64,000 nt of DNA. Source: an uncultured Muribaculaceae bacterium (GTDB taxonomy: Bacteria; Bacteroidota; Bacteroidia; Bacteroidales; Muribaculaceae). The stretch spans positions 62,001 to 126,000 of the forward strand of contig CAJTQU010000004.1 of the NCBI GenBank assembly GCA_910578665.1, in the 5' to 3' direction. The notes under the pieces were generated by a model. It saw only the letters and a program-made list of their open reading frames with translations, searched no databases and was not told where the DNA came from. The translations under genes and the position numbers were made by a program. Below are positions 16,542 to 24,873 of the stretch, one piece after another (the first letter of the stretch is position 1; each line of letters begins with the position of its first letter).

Positions 16542-18464
16542 ATGTACAACCTTGACGAACTTACAGCCATGGATGAATCCAGGCTGCGACAAATAGCCAA
16601 CGATATGGGCATGAAAAAGGCCGATTCGGCCAGCCCGGAAGAGATGGCTTACCATATCATAGAAAACCAGGCATCTGATTTTGCCAAAGCGGAGGCTGAG
16701 AAGCTTGCCGCAAAACCTGCCCGCGAGCGTAAGCCTCGTGCAAAAAAGGCCGACTCGCAGGGAGATGCGGCTAAAGAGCCTGCCGAACGTAAAACGCGAG
16801 GCCGCAAGCCTGCCTCACAAACAGAGGCCAAAGACAAGACCGAGGAACAGGGTGCGGAAACGGCTGCTCCGACTGAAGCCCCACAACCTAAAAAAAGAGG
16901 GCGCAAACCAAAGGTGCAGAACGAACCGGCTCAGATCTCGGCTCAGGAAAATGAAGCCCCCCCAATGCCACTAGATGCCCCGGCCCCTGTGGTAACCGTC
17001 CCTGTCAGCGAACCGGAACCAACTCCGCAACCCGAGGCTCCGGCACAGTCCGAAACAGACTTAACCGAAACAGAGCAGCATAAGCAGGAGGGCGCCGCCC
17101 AGCACGCGCCCCACACCCCTCCCTCTCTTGGCAATTTCTTTCCAAAAGCCACAGGCAAGAAGTTTGTACCGCGCAGCCAGAAAGAACGCGAAGAAGCTGA
17201 AAAGGCGGCTGCCGTGGCCCCTATAGTGATACAGGAACCTGGAAAGGCAGCCCAGCCGCAGCAGGCCAAACAACCTGGCAAAAAGAATAATGCCTCACAG
17301 AGACAGATGCAGCGCCAGATGCGCCAGCAAGAGACCATGTTCGACTTTGACGGTATACTCAACACGTTCGGAGTGCTCGAAATTATGCCCGAAGGCCATG
17401 GATTCCTCCGCTCTTCAGACTATAATTACCTGTCATCACCTGACGATGTCCTTGTAGACAAAGCACAAATCAAGCGCTACGGCCTTAAAGCAGGCGATGT
17501 CGTAGAAGGAGGCATACGGCCTCCGCGAGAAGGTGAAAAATATTTCCCGTTGTGCAAAATCAACCTGATCAACGGACTTACACCAGAACTAATTCGCGAC
17601 CGCACACCGTTCGAACACCTGGTACCGCTTTTCCCTGATGAGAAATTCGACCTTACATCCGGACGTAACGGGAATATCTCCACACGTGTCGTAGACATGT
17701 TTGCCCCCATAGGCAAAGGGCAGCGCGCCCTTATCGTGGCTCCGCCGAAAACAGGCAAGACCATCCTGCTAAAAGATATAGCCAACGCCATCGCGGAAAA
17801 CCATCCGGAAACATATATTATAATGCTCCTCATTGACGAGCGACCCGAAGAAGTGACTGATATGGCCCGCTCGGTCAATGCCGAAGTTATAGCGTCAACT
17901 TTCGACGAACCGGCAGAAAGACATGTGAAAATAGCCGGCATAGTGCTCGAAAAGGCCAAACGCCTAGTAGAAAGCGGCCACGATGTAGTCATAATGCTCG
18001 ACTCTATCACGAGACTTGCACGTGCATACAACACGGTGTCTCCTGCAAGCGGCAAAATTCTTTCCGGCGGCGTCGATGCCAACGCGCTCCAAAAGCCCAA
18101 ACGTTTCTTCGGCGCGGCCAGAAATATCGAAGGCGGAGGCTCGCTCACCATCATAGCCACAGCTCTCACTGAGACTTCCTCAAAAATGGACGAAGTCATA
18201 TTCGAAGAGTTTAAAGGTACCGGCAATATGGAGTTACAGCTGGACCGCAAGTTATCCAACAAACGCATCTTCCCGGCCGTAGACATAATATCGTCTTCGA
18301 CACGTCGCGAAGACTTGCTGCTGAATCCAGAAATACTTAACCGTATGTGGATTCTGCGCAATTACCTGAGCGACATGACCTCTCTAGAGGCTATGGAATT
18401 CATCAAGAAGCGTATGGAGATGACACGCACCAACGAGGAACTCCTCGTGACCATGGACCGTTAA
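16542..18464 (+). CDS. rho: Transcription termination factor Rho with long disordered insert
   Basis: A 640-residue hexameric RNA helicase that ends transcription. Residues 1-48 are the Rho N-terminal SAP-like domain. About 49-260 is a low-complexity insert rich in Lys, Arg, Ala, Pro, Glu and Gln with AT-hook-like TRGRKPA and KKRGRKPK. The cold-shock RNA-binding domain follows (FGVLEIMPEGHGFLRSSDYNY, about 276-295), then the ATPase with Walker A APPKTGKT (400-407), Walker B VIMLDSITR (483-491) and the C-terminal end IKKRMEMTRTNEELL. I start at 16542 (MYNLDELTAMDESRL). In Bacteroides thetaiotaomicron a comparable insert drives Rho phase separation, so the same is likely here. It probably reads on into ybaK. 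Confidence 0.96.
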   Translation: MYNLDELTAMDESRLRQIANDMGMKKADSASPEEMAYHIIENQASDFAKAEAEKLAAKPARERKPRAKKADSQGDAAKEPAERKTRGRKPASQTEAKDKTEEQGAETAAPTEAPQPKKRGRKPKVQNEPAQISAQENEAPPMPLDAPAPVVTVPVSEPEPTPQPEAPAQSETDLTETEQHKQEGAAQHAPHTPPSLGNFFPKATGKKFVPRSQKEREEAEKAAAVAPIVIQEPGKAAQPQQAKQPGKKNNASQRQMQRQMRQQETMFDFDGILNTFGVLEIMPEGHGFLRSSDYNYLSSPDDVLVDKAQIKRYGLKAGDVVEGGIRPPREGEKYFPLCKINLINGLTPELIRDRTPFEHLVPLFPDEKFDLTSGRNGNISTRVVDMFAPIGKGQRALIVAPPKTGKTILLKDIANAIAENHPETYIIMLLIDERPEEVTDMARSVNAEVIASTFDEPAERHVKIAGIVLEKAKRLVESGHDVVIMLDSITRLARAYNTVSPASGKILSGGVDANALQKPKRFFGAARNIEGGGSLTIIATALTETSSKMDEVIFEEFKGTGNMELQLDRKLSNKRIFPAVDIISSSTRREDLLLNPEILNRMWILRNYLSDMTSLEAMEFIKKRMEMTRTNEELLVTMDR

Positions 18465-18477
18465 CCGTATCACTGTC

Positions 18478-18969
18478 ATGGGTAACAATCCGGCCAAGAC
18501 CAATGCCGCCCGACTGCTTGACGCTGCGCGTATTCCGTACCGGCTCATCCCTTATGCCGTAGATGAGAACCATCTCGAAGCGCAGCATGTGGCCGACGAA
18601 CTGGGCGAGGACATCAATACCGTGTACAAGACCCTGGTGCTACGGGGCGACCGCCACGGCCTTATGGTATGCGTAATACCCGGCAACAGGGAGATAGACC
18701 TCAAAAAAGCAGCCCGTGCAAGCGGCAACAAGAAGGTCGAGATGATAGCCATGCGAGAGTTACTCCCGACCACGGGATATATACGCGGCGGATGCTCTCC
18801 CATAGGGATGAAGAAAGCTCTACCCACATACATGCAGGAAGACGCGCTTGCCCTTGACGAATTTTTCATATCAGCCGGGGTAAGGGGGCTACAGATAGCA
18901 GTCAGCCCCTCGGCCCTGGCTGAATATACCGGTGCCACGGTATGCGACGTAGCTACTGAAAGCACATGA
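18478..18969 (+). CDS. ybaK: Cys-tRNA(Pro)/Cys-tRNA(Cys) deacylase YbaK
   Basis: A 163-residue protein of the YbaK/EbsC family, which clears cysteine wrongly attached to tRNA-Pro by prolyl-tRNA synthetase. Visible marks are KTNAARLLDAARI at the start, NTVYKTLVLRGD with the conserved catalytic-region Lys, and GYIRGGCSPIGMKK. Length matches the family. It starts 13 bp after the rho stop and its end overlaps aroC by 4 bp (ATGA), so it is co-expressed with both. Confidence 0.93.
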   Translation: MGNNPAKTNAARLLDAARIPYRLIPYAVDENHLEAQHVADELGEDINTVYKTLVLRGDRHGLMVCVIPGNREIDLKKAARASGNKKVEMIAMRELLPTTGYIRGGCSPIGMKKALPTYMQEDALALDEFFISAGVRGLQIAVSPSALAEYTGATVCDVATEST

Positions 18970-20051
18970 ACAGATTCGGAAACATATTCACCCTCACCAC
19001 ATTCGGCGAAAGTCACGGACGTGCCATAGGAGGCGTAATAGACGGCGTGCCTTCCGGCTTCCATATCCGGACAGAAGCCATTCAGTCCGAACTGGACCGG
19101 CGCCGCCCCGGCTCCACTCCTCTCGGCACGGCTCGCCGCGAGAATGACCAGATAGAAATACTATCCGGCATATACAGGGACATCACACTCGGGTCTCCCA
19201 TCGGCTTTATAATACCCAACACCAACGCCCATACGGCAGACTACGCCGAAATGGAGCATATATACCGCCCTTCGCACGCAGATTACACTTACGATGCCAA
19301 ATACGGATTGAGGGACTGGCGCGGGGGAGGCAGGGCGTCGGCGCGTGAGACAGCATGTCGTGTGGCGGCCGGAGCTGTGGCGCGCCAGATCCTCGCACAG
19401 GCCACTCAAATAAAAGTGGCGGCCTATACCTCGCGCATAGGAAGTGTCGCAGTCTCCGACGGTCTTAAGGATACGGAGCATGTATACAAATCGCCCGTAA
19501 GATGTCCTGAGCCTGGAGAAACCGAAGCCGCAATGATAAACGAGGTGGAACGCGCACGGACAGCCGGCAACACAGTGGGAGGCATGGTCACATGTATCAT
19601 CTCGGGAATGCCTGCCGGGCTTGGCGAGCCGCTGGCAGACAAACTCCAGGCTATGCTAGGAGCCGCCATCCTCGGCATTCCTGCCGTAAAAGGATGGGAA
19701 TACGGCTCCGGAATGCAAAGTGCCTCGGCCTACGGTAGCGAGACAGCCGACATTTTCACCTCCGACAACGGTCGCATACGCATACTCAGCAACCATTCAG
19801 GCGGCATACAGGGCGGCATAAGCAATGGAGAAGACATATACTTTAATGTGGCTTTCAAACCGGCTCCGACTATGATGCGCGACATCCGCACCGTGGACGA
19901 CCAGGGGCATACTGCCATTCTACACGCGCAAGGACGCCATGATCCATGTGTCGTGCCCCGTGCCGTGCCGGTGGTAGAAGCCATGACATGCATCACACTG
20001 CTTGACGCGCTGCTTATGCACCGGGCCGGCGGTCTCAGGACATCTCTATGA
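18966..20051 (+). CDS. aroC: Chorismate synthase
   Basis: A 361-residue enzyme for the last shikimate step, EPSP to chorismate, using reduced FMN. All three family signatures are present: GESHGRAIGGVIDGVPSG near the start, RRENDQIEILSG, and RGGGRASARETACRVAAGAV in the middle, with a C-terminal RHDPCVVPRAVPVVEAM. The length is standard. It overlaps ybaK at its start and the radical SAM gene at its end, each by 4 bp, a tightly coupled operon. No other aro gene lies in the window. Confidence 0.97.
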   Translation: MNRFGNIFTLTTFGESHGRAIGGVIDGVPSGFHIRTEAIQSELDRRRPGSTPLGTARRENDQIEILSGIYRDITLGSPIGFIIPNTNAHTADYAEMEHIYRPSHADYTYDAKYGLRDWRGGGRASARETACRVAAGAVARQILAQATQIKVAAYTSRIGSVAVSDGLKDTEHVYKSPVRCPEPGETEAAMINEVERARTAGNTVGGMVTCIISGMPAGLGEPLADKLQAMLGAAILGIPAVKGWEYGSGMQSASAYGSETADIFTSDNGRIRILSNHSGGIQGGISNGEDIYFNVAFKPAPTMMRDIRTVDDQGHTAILHAQGRHDPCVVPRAVPVVEAMTCITLLDALLMHRAGGLRTSL

Positions 20052-20983
20052 ATAAATGGTATACGGAATACTCCGAATTTTTGCGCCGTCTGTTTCCGGA
20101 GCACAAGATGCAGAAAATATCCGTAAACGCCGGCTTCTCCTGTCCGAACCGTGACGGCACGGTGGGCACAGGCGGCTGCATATATTGTAATAACAGCACC
20201 TTTTCACCGGCCTATTGCAACGGCGACAGCAGCGTGTCAGCACAATTAGAAGCCGGGCGCGCTTTCTTTGGAAATAAATATCCGGATATGTGCTATCTGG
20301 CATACTTCCAGTCTTATACCTCCACATATGGAGATACTGGCAGACTTGAAGAAATATTCTGTGAAGCACTCGGCACACCGGGTATAGAGGGACTCGTGGT
20401 AGGCACTCGTCCCGACTGCATAGATACAGACATACTCAGCCTGCTGTCATCGTTAAACCAAGACAACGGACGGATAATTGTGGAATATGGTGTTGAGAGC
20501 ATGCATGACAAGACACTACGCCTGATCAACCGCCACCACGACGCGCAATGTGCGGAAAATGCCATAGTACGCACCAGCGAAGCCGGCATAGCATGCGGCA
20601 TACACCTCATCATGGGGCTTCCCGGTGAGACAGAGGCCGATATGCTTGACACAGTACGCAAAATATCGTCCCTGCCCGTAGATACTGTGAAATTCCACCA
20701 ATTGCAAGTAGTACGTAATACGCCGTTGGCAGATATTTACCGGCGACAGCAAAACAACGAAGATTGCGGTTATCCCCTGGTCACGCCATTCTCGCTTGAC
20801 AGCTACATAAAATTATGCGCAAAAATAGTGCGCGTACTCCCCCGTCGCATAGCAATCGAACGGTTCACGGCCCAGTCGCCGGCAAATCTGCTCATAGCTC
20901 CATCATGGGGAATAAAGAATTACCAGTTTGTACATCTGCTACATAAAGAGTTAGAAGCCGGCAGATACAATAGTGAACTTTAA
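20048..20983 (+). CDS. Radical SAM protein, TIGR01212/YhcC family
   Basis: A 311-residue protein. The cluster-binding region reads NAGFSCPNRDGTVGTGGCIYC, the extended Cys motif of the YhcC/TIGR01212 group, followed by TSTYGDTGRLEEIFCEAL, GTRPDCIDTD and IVEYGVESMHDKTLRLINR. SAM binding and a [4Fe-4S] cluster are expected. The family resembles Elp3-type radical SAM proteins without the acetyltransferase domain; its substrate is not established to my knowledge. It overlaps aroC by 4 bp. Confidence 0.92.
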   Translation: MNKWYTEYSEFLRRLFPEHKMQKISVNAGFSCPNRDGTVGTGGCIYCNNSTFSPAYCNGDSSVSAQLEAGRAFFGNKYPDMCYLAYFQSYTSTYGDTGRLEEIFCEALGTPGIEGLVVGTRPDCIDTDILSLLSSLNQDNGRIIVEYGVESMHDKTLRLINRHHDAQCAENAIVRTSEAGIACGIHLIMGLPGETEADMLDTVRKISSLPVDTVKFHQLQVVRNTPLADIYRRQQNNEDCGYPLVTPFSLDSYIKLCAKIVRVLPRRIAIERFTAQSPANLLIAPSWGIKNYQFVHLLHKELEAGRYNSEL

Positions 20984-21029
20984 TTTTACCGCTTTCGTTA
21001 AACTCATATATAATTTAGCAGTCAAATAT

Positions 21030-22304
21030 ATGGACAACAGAGAAAGCGTGCTCATAATAGGAGGCGGTTTTGCAGGTCTCAACCTGGCAAAACGGCTGTC
21101 TCATAAAAAATACAGAGTGATGGTAGTGGATCGCAATAATTTTCACGGCTTTCCGCCACTATTTTACCAAATAGCCTCTTCAGGCCTTGACGCATCAAAC
21201 ATATCCTTCCCGCTACGCCGAGAATTCAAGCGGCTTGGCGGCAACACCACCTACCATATGGGACATGTCAAGAATATTGATGTAGAAGCAAGGACAGTAA
21301 CAACCAGCTACGAGACAATCCGTTATGACAAGCTTGTCATAGCAGCCGGAACCACCAACAATTATTTCGGCATGAAGGACCTTGACAAGACAGTGTACGG
21401 CATAAAGACAGTGGCTGAAGCAACGTATACACGCGACGAGATACTCGACCGTCTGGAACGCGGAGCAATATGCCGCGATCCGCAACGGCGTCGAGAACTG
21501 CTCAGCTTCCTGGTAGTAGGCGGAGGCCCTAGCGGAGTTGAGATAGCAGGGGCTCTCGGCGAGATGAAAAAAGATATTGTGCCGCGAGAATATCCAGAAC
21601 TGGACCCTGCCGAAGTGCGCATAGTGCTTGTCGAAGCTTCCGACAGATTACTTGGAGGTATGGATCCGCGAGCCGGACAAAGAGCTATCAAGGATCTGGA
21701 ACAGCTTATGGTAGAGGTGCGCCTGAACACTGCCATGAAAGGCTACGAAGACAAAACGGTGACCTTTGCCGACGGCAGCCGTGAATATTGGGAAACCCTG
21801 ATATGGACAGCCGGTGTGCGCGGCGAGACAATGCCGGGACTTCCGGAAGAGTGCATAGGGCGCGGCGGCCGCATCGTTGTCGACCCTTTTTGCCGGGTAA
21901 AAGGTCTTAATGATGTATATGCCATAGGCGACATTGCCCTGTGCGAATCAGGCAAATATCCTTCCGGACATCCTCAGGTTGCCCAGGTTGCCATACAGAT
22001 GGCCAATAATCTTGCACGGACCCTCAACGGAGAGAAGACGCCCGTCCCTTTTGAATACAAGGACAAAGGGAGCATGGCCACCATAGGCAAAAATCGCGCC
22101 GTAGTAGACCTGAAAGGGAAATTCATAGCAGGAAGGCCGGCATGGTGGGCATGGATGGCTATACATCTTGTATCAATACTCGGCATGCGTAACAAACTCA
22201 TCGTCCTTCTCAACTGGTGCTGGAACTATGTCACCTATAGCACATCGCTAAGACTGTTGTTCAGACCGGCACAATTTCCACTGCGCAGGCACTGGGGTGA
22301 CTGA
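21030..22304 (+). CDS. Type II NADH dehydrogenase-like FAD oxidoreductase
   Basis: A 424-residue protein started at 21030 (MDNRESVLIIGGGFAG); the earlier in-frame Met overlaps the preceding gene and adds a non-conserved leader. It has two dinucleotide folds, VLIIGGGFAGLNLAKRL for FAD at the N-terminus and FLVVGGGPSGVEIAGAL for NADH near 165, plus DVYAIGDIA contacting FAD. The C-terminal 70 residues are amphipathic and aromatic (WWAWMAIHLVSIL), as in NDH-2 enzymes that sit on the inner membrane face. It most likely passes NADH electrons to quinone without pumping ions. Confidence 0.88.
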   Translation: MDNRESVLIIGGGFAGLNLAKRLSHKKYRVMVVDRNNFHGFPPLFYQIASSGLDASNISFPLRREFKRLGGNTTYHMGHVKNIDVEARTVTTSYETIRYDKLVIAAGTTNNYFGMKDLDKTVYGIKTVAEATYTRDEILDRLERGAICRDPQRRRELLSFLVVGGGPSGVEIAGALGEMKKDIVPREYPELDPAEVRIVLVEASDRLLGGMDPRAGQRAIKDLEQLMVEVRLNTAMKGYEDKTVTFADGSREYWETLIWTAGVRGETMPGLPEECIGRGGRIVVDPFCRVKGLNDVYAIGDIALCESGKYPSGHPQVAQVAIQMANNLARTLNGEKTPVPFEYKDKGSMATIGKNRAVVDLKGKFIAGRPAWWAWMAIHLVSILGMRNKLIVLLNWCWNYVTYSTSLRLLFRPAQFPLRRHWGD

Positions 22305-22345
22305 CAATAAATATTTATTATATCTACACTATAATACACTTAATT

Positions 22346-23212
22346 ATGAAGAAATATCTGTTATTTTTATTTAGCGGCGCAATGGTTATGACCATGGCGT
22401 CATGCTCGATGTTTCAAAAAAATGTAAAAACAGAGGCGCAGCTGCCGTCTGACCGCACCACAATCACTAACGGACAGCAGAAATCACAGCCATATCGCTC
22501 GCAGGCACTGGAACGCGGCGAATTATCAGGAGACTGGGCCATAGAAACTGTGGGAGGCACCAAGGCCTCCGGAGAGACACCTCCGTACATACGCTTTGAC
22601 AATGCAAACAAACGCATATACGGCAATAACGGATGCAACAGCATTAATGCCGACTACACGATCAACCCGGAAACTAAACAGCTGCATTTCGGACATATCG
22701 TGACCACCATGCGCTATTGTGCCGGAGAGAACATATCTGAAACCCAGATAAACATGGCTCTCAACACAACAGCGTCATACAGCTGGGAACGAAACGGTTC
22801 CCGTTACAGCATCACACTGTACAGTTCTGAGGGGAATCCTATAATGACACTTGTACACCAGGAATATGACTTCCTTAACGGTACATGGGCCGTAGAACGC
22901 CTCGGAGACAAGAAAGTGGATAACGATGAAATGAAACTAGTATTCGACATAGCCGAAATGAAAGTACACGGCAACACCGGCTGCAATATATTGAACGGGG
23001 CTCTTGTTACCGATATGCTCGAAGCCGATGCCATATCGTTCCAGAATATGGCCACGACACGCCGTATGTGTCCGGACATACAGCTGGAAACAGAACTTCT
23101 GGTAGCACTGGAAGCAACATCACGCGTAAAGCCTGTGAACGCCAATACCGTAAATTTCCTCGATAACAAAGGAAAGGTAATTCTGCAACTTGTACGCACT
23201 ACTGACCAATAA
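22346..23212 (+). CDS. Lipoprotein with two META domains
   Basis: A 288-residue protein with a lipoprotein signal (MKKYLLFLFS start, lipobox M-A-S-C with Cys20). Two META/HslJ domains follow, about 63-165 (LSGDWAIETVGG, YGNNGCNSINADYT) and about 175-282 (LNGTWAVERLGD, HGNTGCNILNGAL). Each has the family's G-N-x-G-C-N core. META proteins are heat-shock or stress-linked envelope proteins of unknown chemistry. The two domains probably arose by duplication. The gene appears to be monocistronic; the promoter of the structured RNA follows 54 bp later. Confidence 0.87.
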   Translation: MKKYLLFLFSGAMVMTMASCSMFQKNVKTEAQLPSDRTTITNGQQKSQPYRSQALERGELSGDWAIETVGGTKASGETPPYIRFDNANKRIYGNNGCNSINADYTINPETKQLHFGHIVTTMRYCAGENISETQINMALNTTASYSWERNGSRYSITLYSSEGNPIMTLVHQEYDFLNGTWAVERLGDKKVDNDEMKLVFDIAEMKVHGNTGCNILNGALVTDMLEADAISFQNMATTRRMCPDIQLETELLVALEATSRVKPVNANTVNFLDNKGKVILQLVRTTDQ

Positions 23213-23266
23213 TCAGTACCTTGTGGGTAAATCTAATCCATTGGCAAAATATTTTTTCAAAAAACA

Positions 23267-23298
23267 TTTGCAGGATTCAACTTTTTGATTTACCTTTG
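23267..23298 (+). promoter_or_regulatory. Promoter of the structured RNA
   Basis: TTTG (23267-23270), a 20-nt spacer and TACCTTTG (23291-23298), a near-ideal match. Confidence 0.75.
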
Positions 23299-23304
23299 CG
23301 TTAT

Positions 23305-23599
23305 AATAATACAAAACGGGACGAGAGAGTTCCCGGGGAGTAATCCCCTATCCCAACAGAGACACAACTCATACCACATCAAAGTAGATTGGGAAACTCA
23401 TCAAATTTTACTGAAATACCGAGACAAGCTTACTTGCTCAATGGCGGGCCGCAACTCGCAAGAGGATGCCAGAGACTCTGGCACGGCGGATTACAAAGAG
23501 GAGGAGCACTCAAATCCTGTCATTCGGAGTTTCATCGCATCCTTTGGTGTGGCCTCTATACGAAGCCGGCTTTCATCCCGATTGCCGGCTTCCGTTTTT
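23305..23599 (+). ncRNA. Candidate free-standing structured RNA, about 295 nt
   Basis: A strong promoter and an intrinsic terminator frame a stretch with no credible protein. Visible helices from 5' to 3' are GGGGA/TCCCC with a GTAA loop (23334-23347), TCCCAA (23351-23356) with TTGGGA (23389-23394), TGCCAGA/TCTGGCA with a GAC loop (23467-23483), and a long-range AGGATGC (23463-23469) with GCATCCT (23537-23543). The terminator stem is GAAGCCGGC (23562-23570) with GCCGGCTTC (23584-23592). I looked for tmRNA, RNase P, SRP and FMN, TPP or cobalamin riboswitch cores and saw none. A 6S-type RNA cannot be excluded. It ends about 118 nt before the nitroreductase ATG. Confidence 0.6.
23562..23599 (+). 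terminator. Terminator of the structured RNA
   Basis: A perfect 9-bp GC-rich stem (23562-23570 with 23584-23592), 13-nt loop, followed by CGTTTTT. Confidence 0.85.
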
Positions 23600-23717
23600 G
23601 TATGTTCCATACATATGCCAGACCAGTCCGCACCATGTTTTTTGTCAGAACGCTGCGCGGAATATAATGGCTTAACAGTATAAACCCAAATCAGAATAAA
23701 CATTTTATAAAACTACG

Positions 23718-24470
23718 ATGAAAGACGTTAAGACATCACTGCTCGAACGCACATCGGTGCGCCGCTACGAGCGCGAGGCAATTCCGCAGGAAACTATGGA
23801 CTTGATATACCGCGCGGTAGAAAACACCCCTACGAGCTACAACGGACAACAGTTCTCGGTAATAGATATTTCAGACCAGGCGCTGAAAGAGGAACTGTAC
23901 GCGCTGACAAACCAGAAACAGCTGAAGACGTGCAACAGACTGCTCATCTTCTGTTCCGACTACAACAAAATTTCACTTCTTGCCAGACATAAAGGGGTGG
24001 ATATGCCACAGTTCACCAATACAATGGACGCGGTGACAATAGGTATAATCGATGCTTCGCTGGCCATGATGAGCGCCGTGGTAGCCGCACAGGCCGCCGG
24101 ACTGGGTAGCAACTGTGTCGGTTACCTTCGCACAGTCGATCCGGCCAAAGTGGCAGAATTGCTCAAATTGCCCAAGGGGGTGTTCGTAGTCTGCGGACTG
24201 GCTCTCGGAGTGCCTCGCGAACAGCCAGACCTTAAGCCCAAACAGCCGGCATCGCTCGTATTCCACCAGAACTGCTACCGCCAGGACAATGAAGCAATGA
24301 CAAACGAACTGGCGGCCTATGACGAAATCGTGCAGAATTATAACCGCACACGTGCCGGCGGAACATCAGAAAATGACTGGTGCGCCCACATAGCCGACTA
24401 CTACCGCCACGCCATGGAGTATCGCATACTTGACTATCTGAAAGCACAAGGTTACGACATAAAGCGTTAA
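23718..24470 (+). CDS. Nitroreductase family protein (NfsA/FRP-like)
   Basis: A 250-residue FMN enzyme. The N-terminal TSVRRYEREAIP and PTSYNGQQFSVI segments bind FMN, and VAAQAAGLGSNCVGYLR with VVCGLALGVP form the core. The long C-terminal arm (EIVQNYNRTRAGG) resembles NADPH-dependent NfsA/FRP enzymes. It would reduce nitro, quinone or flavin substrates with NAD(P)H. A structured RNA with its own terminator lies just upstream, but the terminator followed by 118 nt suggests separate transcription. DUF486 starts 10 bp after its stop. Confidence 0.9.
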   Translation: MKDVKTSLLERTSVRRYEREAIPQETMDLIYRAVENTPTSYNGQQFSVIDISDQALKEELYALTNQKQLKTCNRLLIFCSDYNKISLLARHKGVDMPQFTNTMDAVTIGIIDASLAMMSAVVAAQAAGLGSNCVGYLRTVDPAKVAELLKLPKGVFVVCGLALGVPREQPDLKPKQPASLVFHQNCYRQDNEAMTNELAAYDEIVQNYNRTRAGGTSENDWCAHIADYYRHAMEYRILDYLKAQGYDIKR

Positions 24471-24480
24471 TAACACAAAG

Positions 24481-24861
24481 ATGAGCCCGGCTATATCTAC
24501 CGTCCTTCTCCTCATTGTGTCAAACGTGTTTATGACGCTGGCATGGTACGGACACCTCAAACTACAGGAATCCGGCATGTCGCGCAGCTGGCCGCTGGTA
24601 GTGGTCATATTGTTTTCATGGGGCATAGCGCTGGCCGAATATTCCTTTATGATTCCGGCCAATCGCATAGGCTATTCAGGCAACGGAGGCCCGTTCTCCC
24701 TGATGCAGCTTAAGGTCATACAGGAAGCCGTAACCCTGGCCGTGTTCACAGCGGTGGTCACCGTGCTATTCAAAGGAGAACAGTTCCATTGGAACCATCT
24801 TGTGGCATTCCTGCTGCTTGTAGGCGCGGTATGGTTCGCGTTTCTGCCGGTAGGCAAATAG
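24481..24861 (+). CDS. DUF486/DMT family four-helix membrane protein
   Basis: A 126-residue protein with four hydrophobic helices. Marks of the DUF486 family are VFMTLAWYGHLK, ALAEYSFMIPANRIGY and SLMQLKVIQEAVTL. It is a half-size member of the drug/metabolite transporter group; its substrate is unknown. It probably shares a transcript with the nitroreductase, 10 bp upstream. It meets the ABC-F gene head-on, only 12 bp between stops, with no terminator visible between. Confidence 0.9.
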   Translation: MSPAISTVLLLIVSNVFMTLAWYGHLKLQESGMSRSWPLVVVILFSWGIALAEYSFMIPANRIGYSGNGGPFSLMQLKVIQEAVTLAVFTAVVTVLFKGEQFHWNHLVAFLLLVGAVWFAFLPVGK

Positions 24862-24873
24862 CCAGGCAGAACA

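Noticed and set aside
16957..16963. Third C7 tract, inside rho
   Set aside because: It encodes part of the proline-rich insert and lacks the TTTA prefix and a downstream promoter.
17477..18361. 294-residue ORF opposite rho
   Set aside because: It is antisense to the conserved ATPase region of Rho; the Ser/Arg-rich composition is that of a shadow frame.
23305..23599. tmRNA, RNase P RNA, SRP RNA, or an FMN, TPP or cobalamin riboswitch
   Set aside because: None of the conserved cores (tmRNA CCA end and ALAA tag, GAGGAAAGUCC, SRP GGAAGGAAGC loop, RFN, THI or B12 boxes) is visible. A 6S-type RNA was left open rather than rejected.
23441..23683. Small protein inside the structured RNA region
   Set aside because: The frame runs through the terminator hairpin and the T-run and has no signal or domain; other frames there are equally long.
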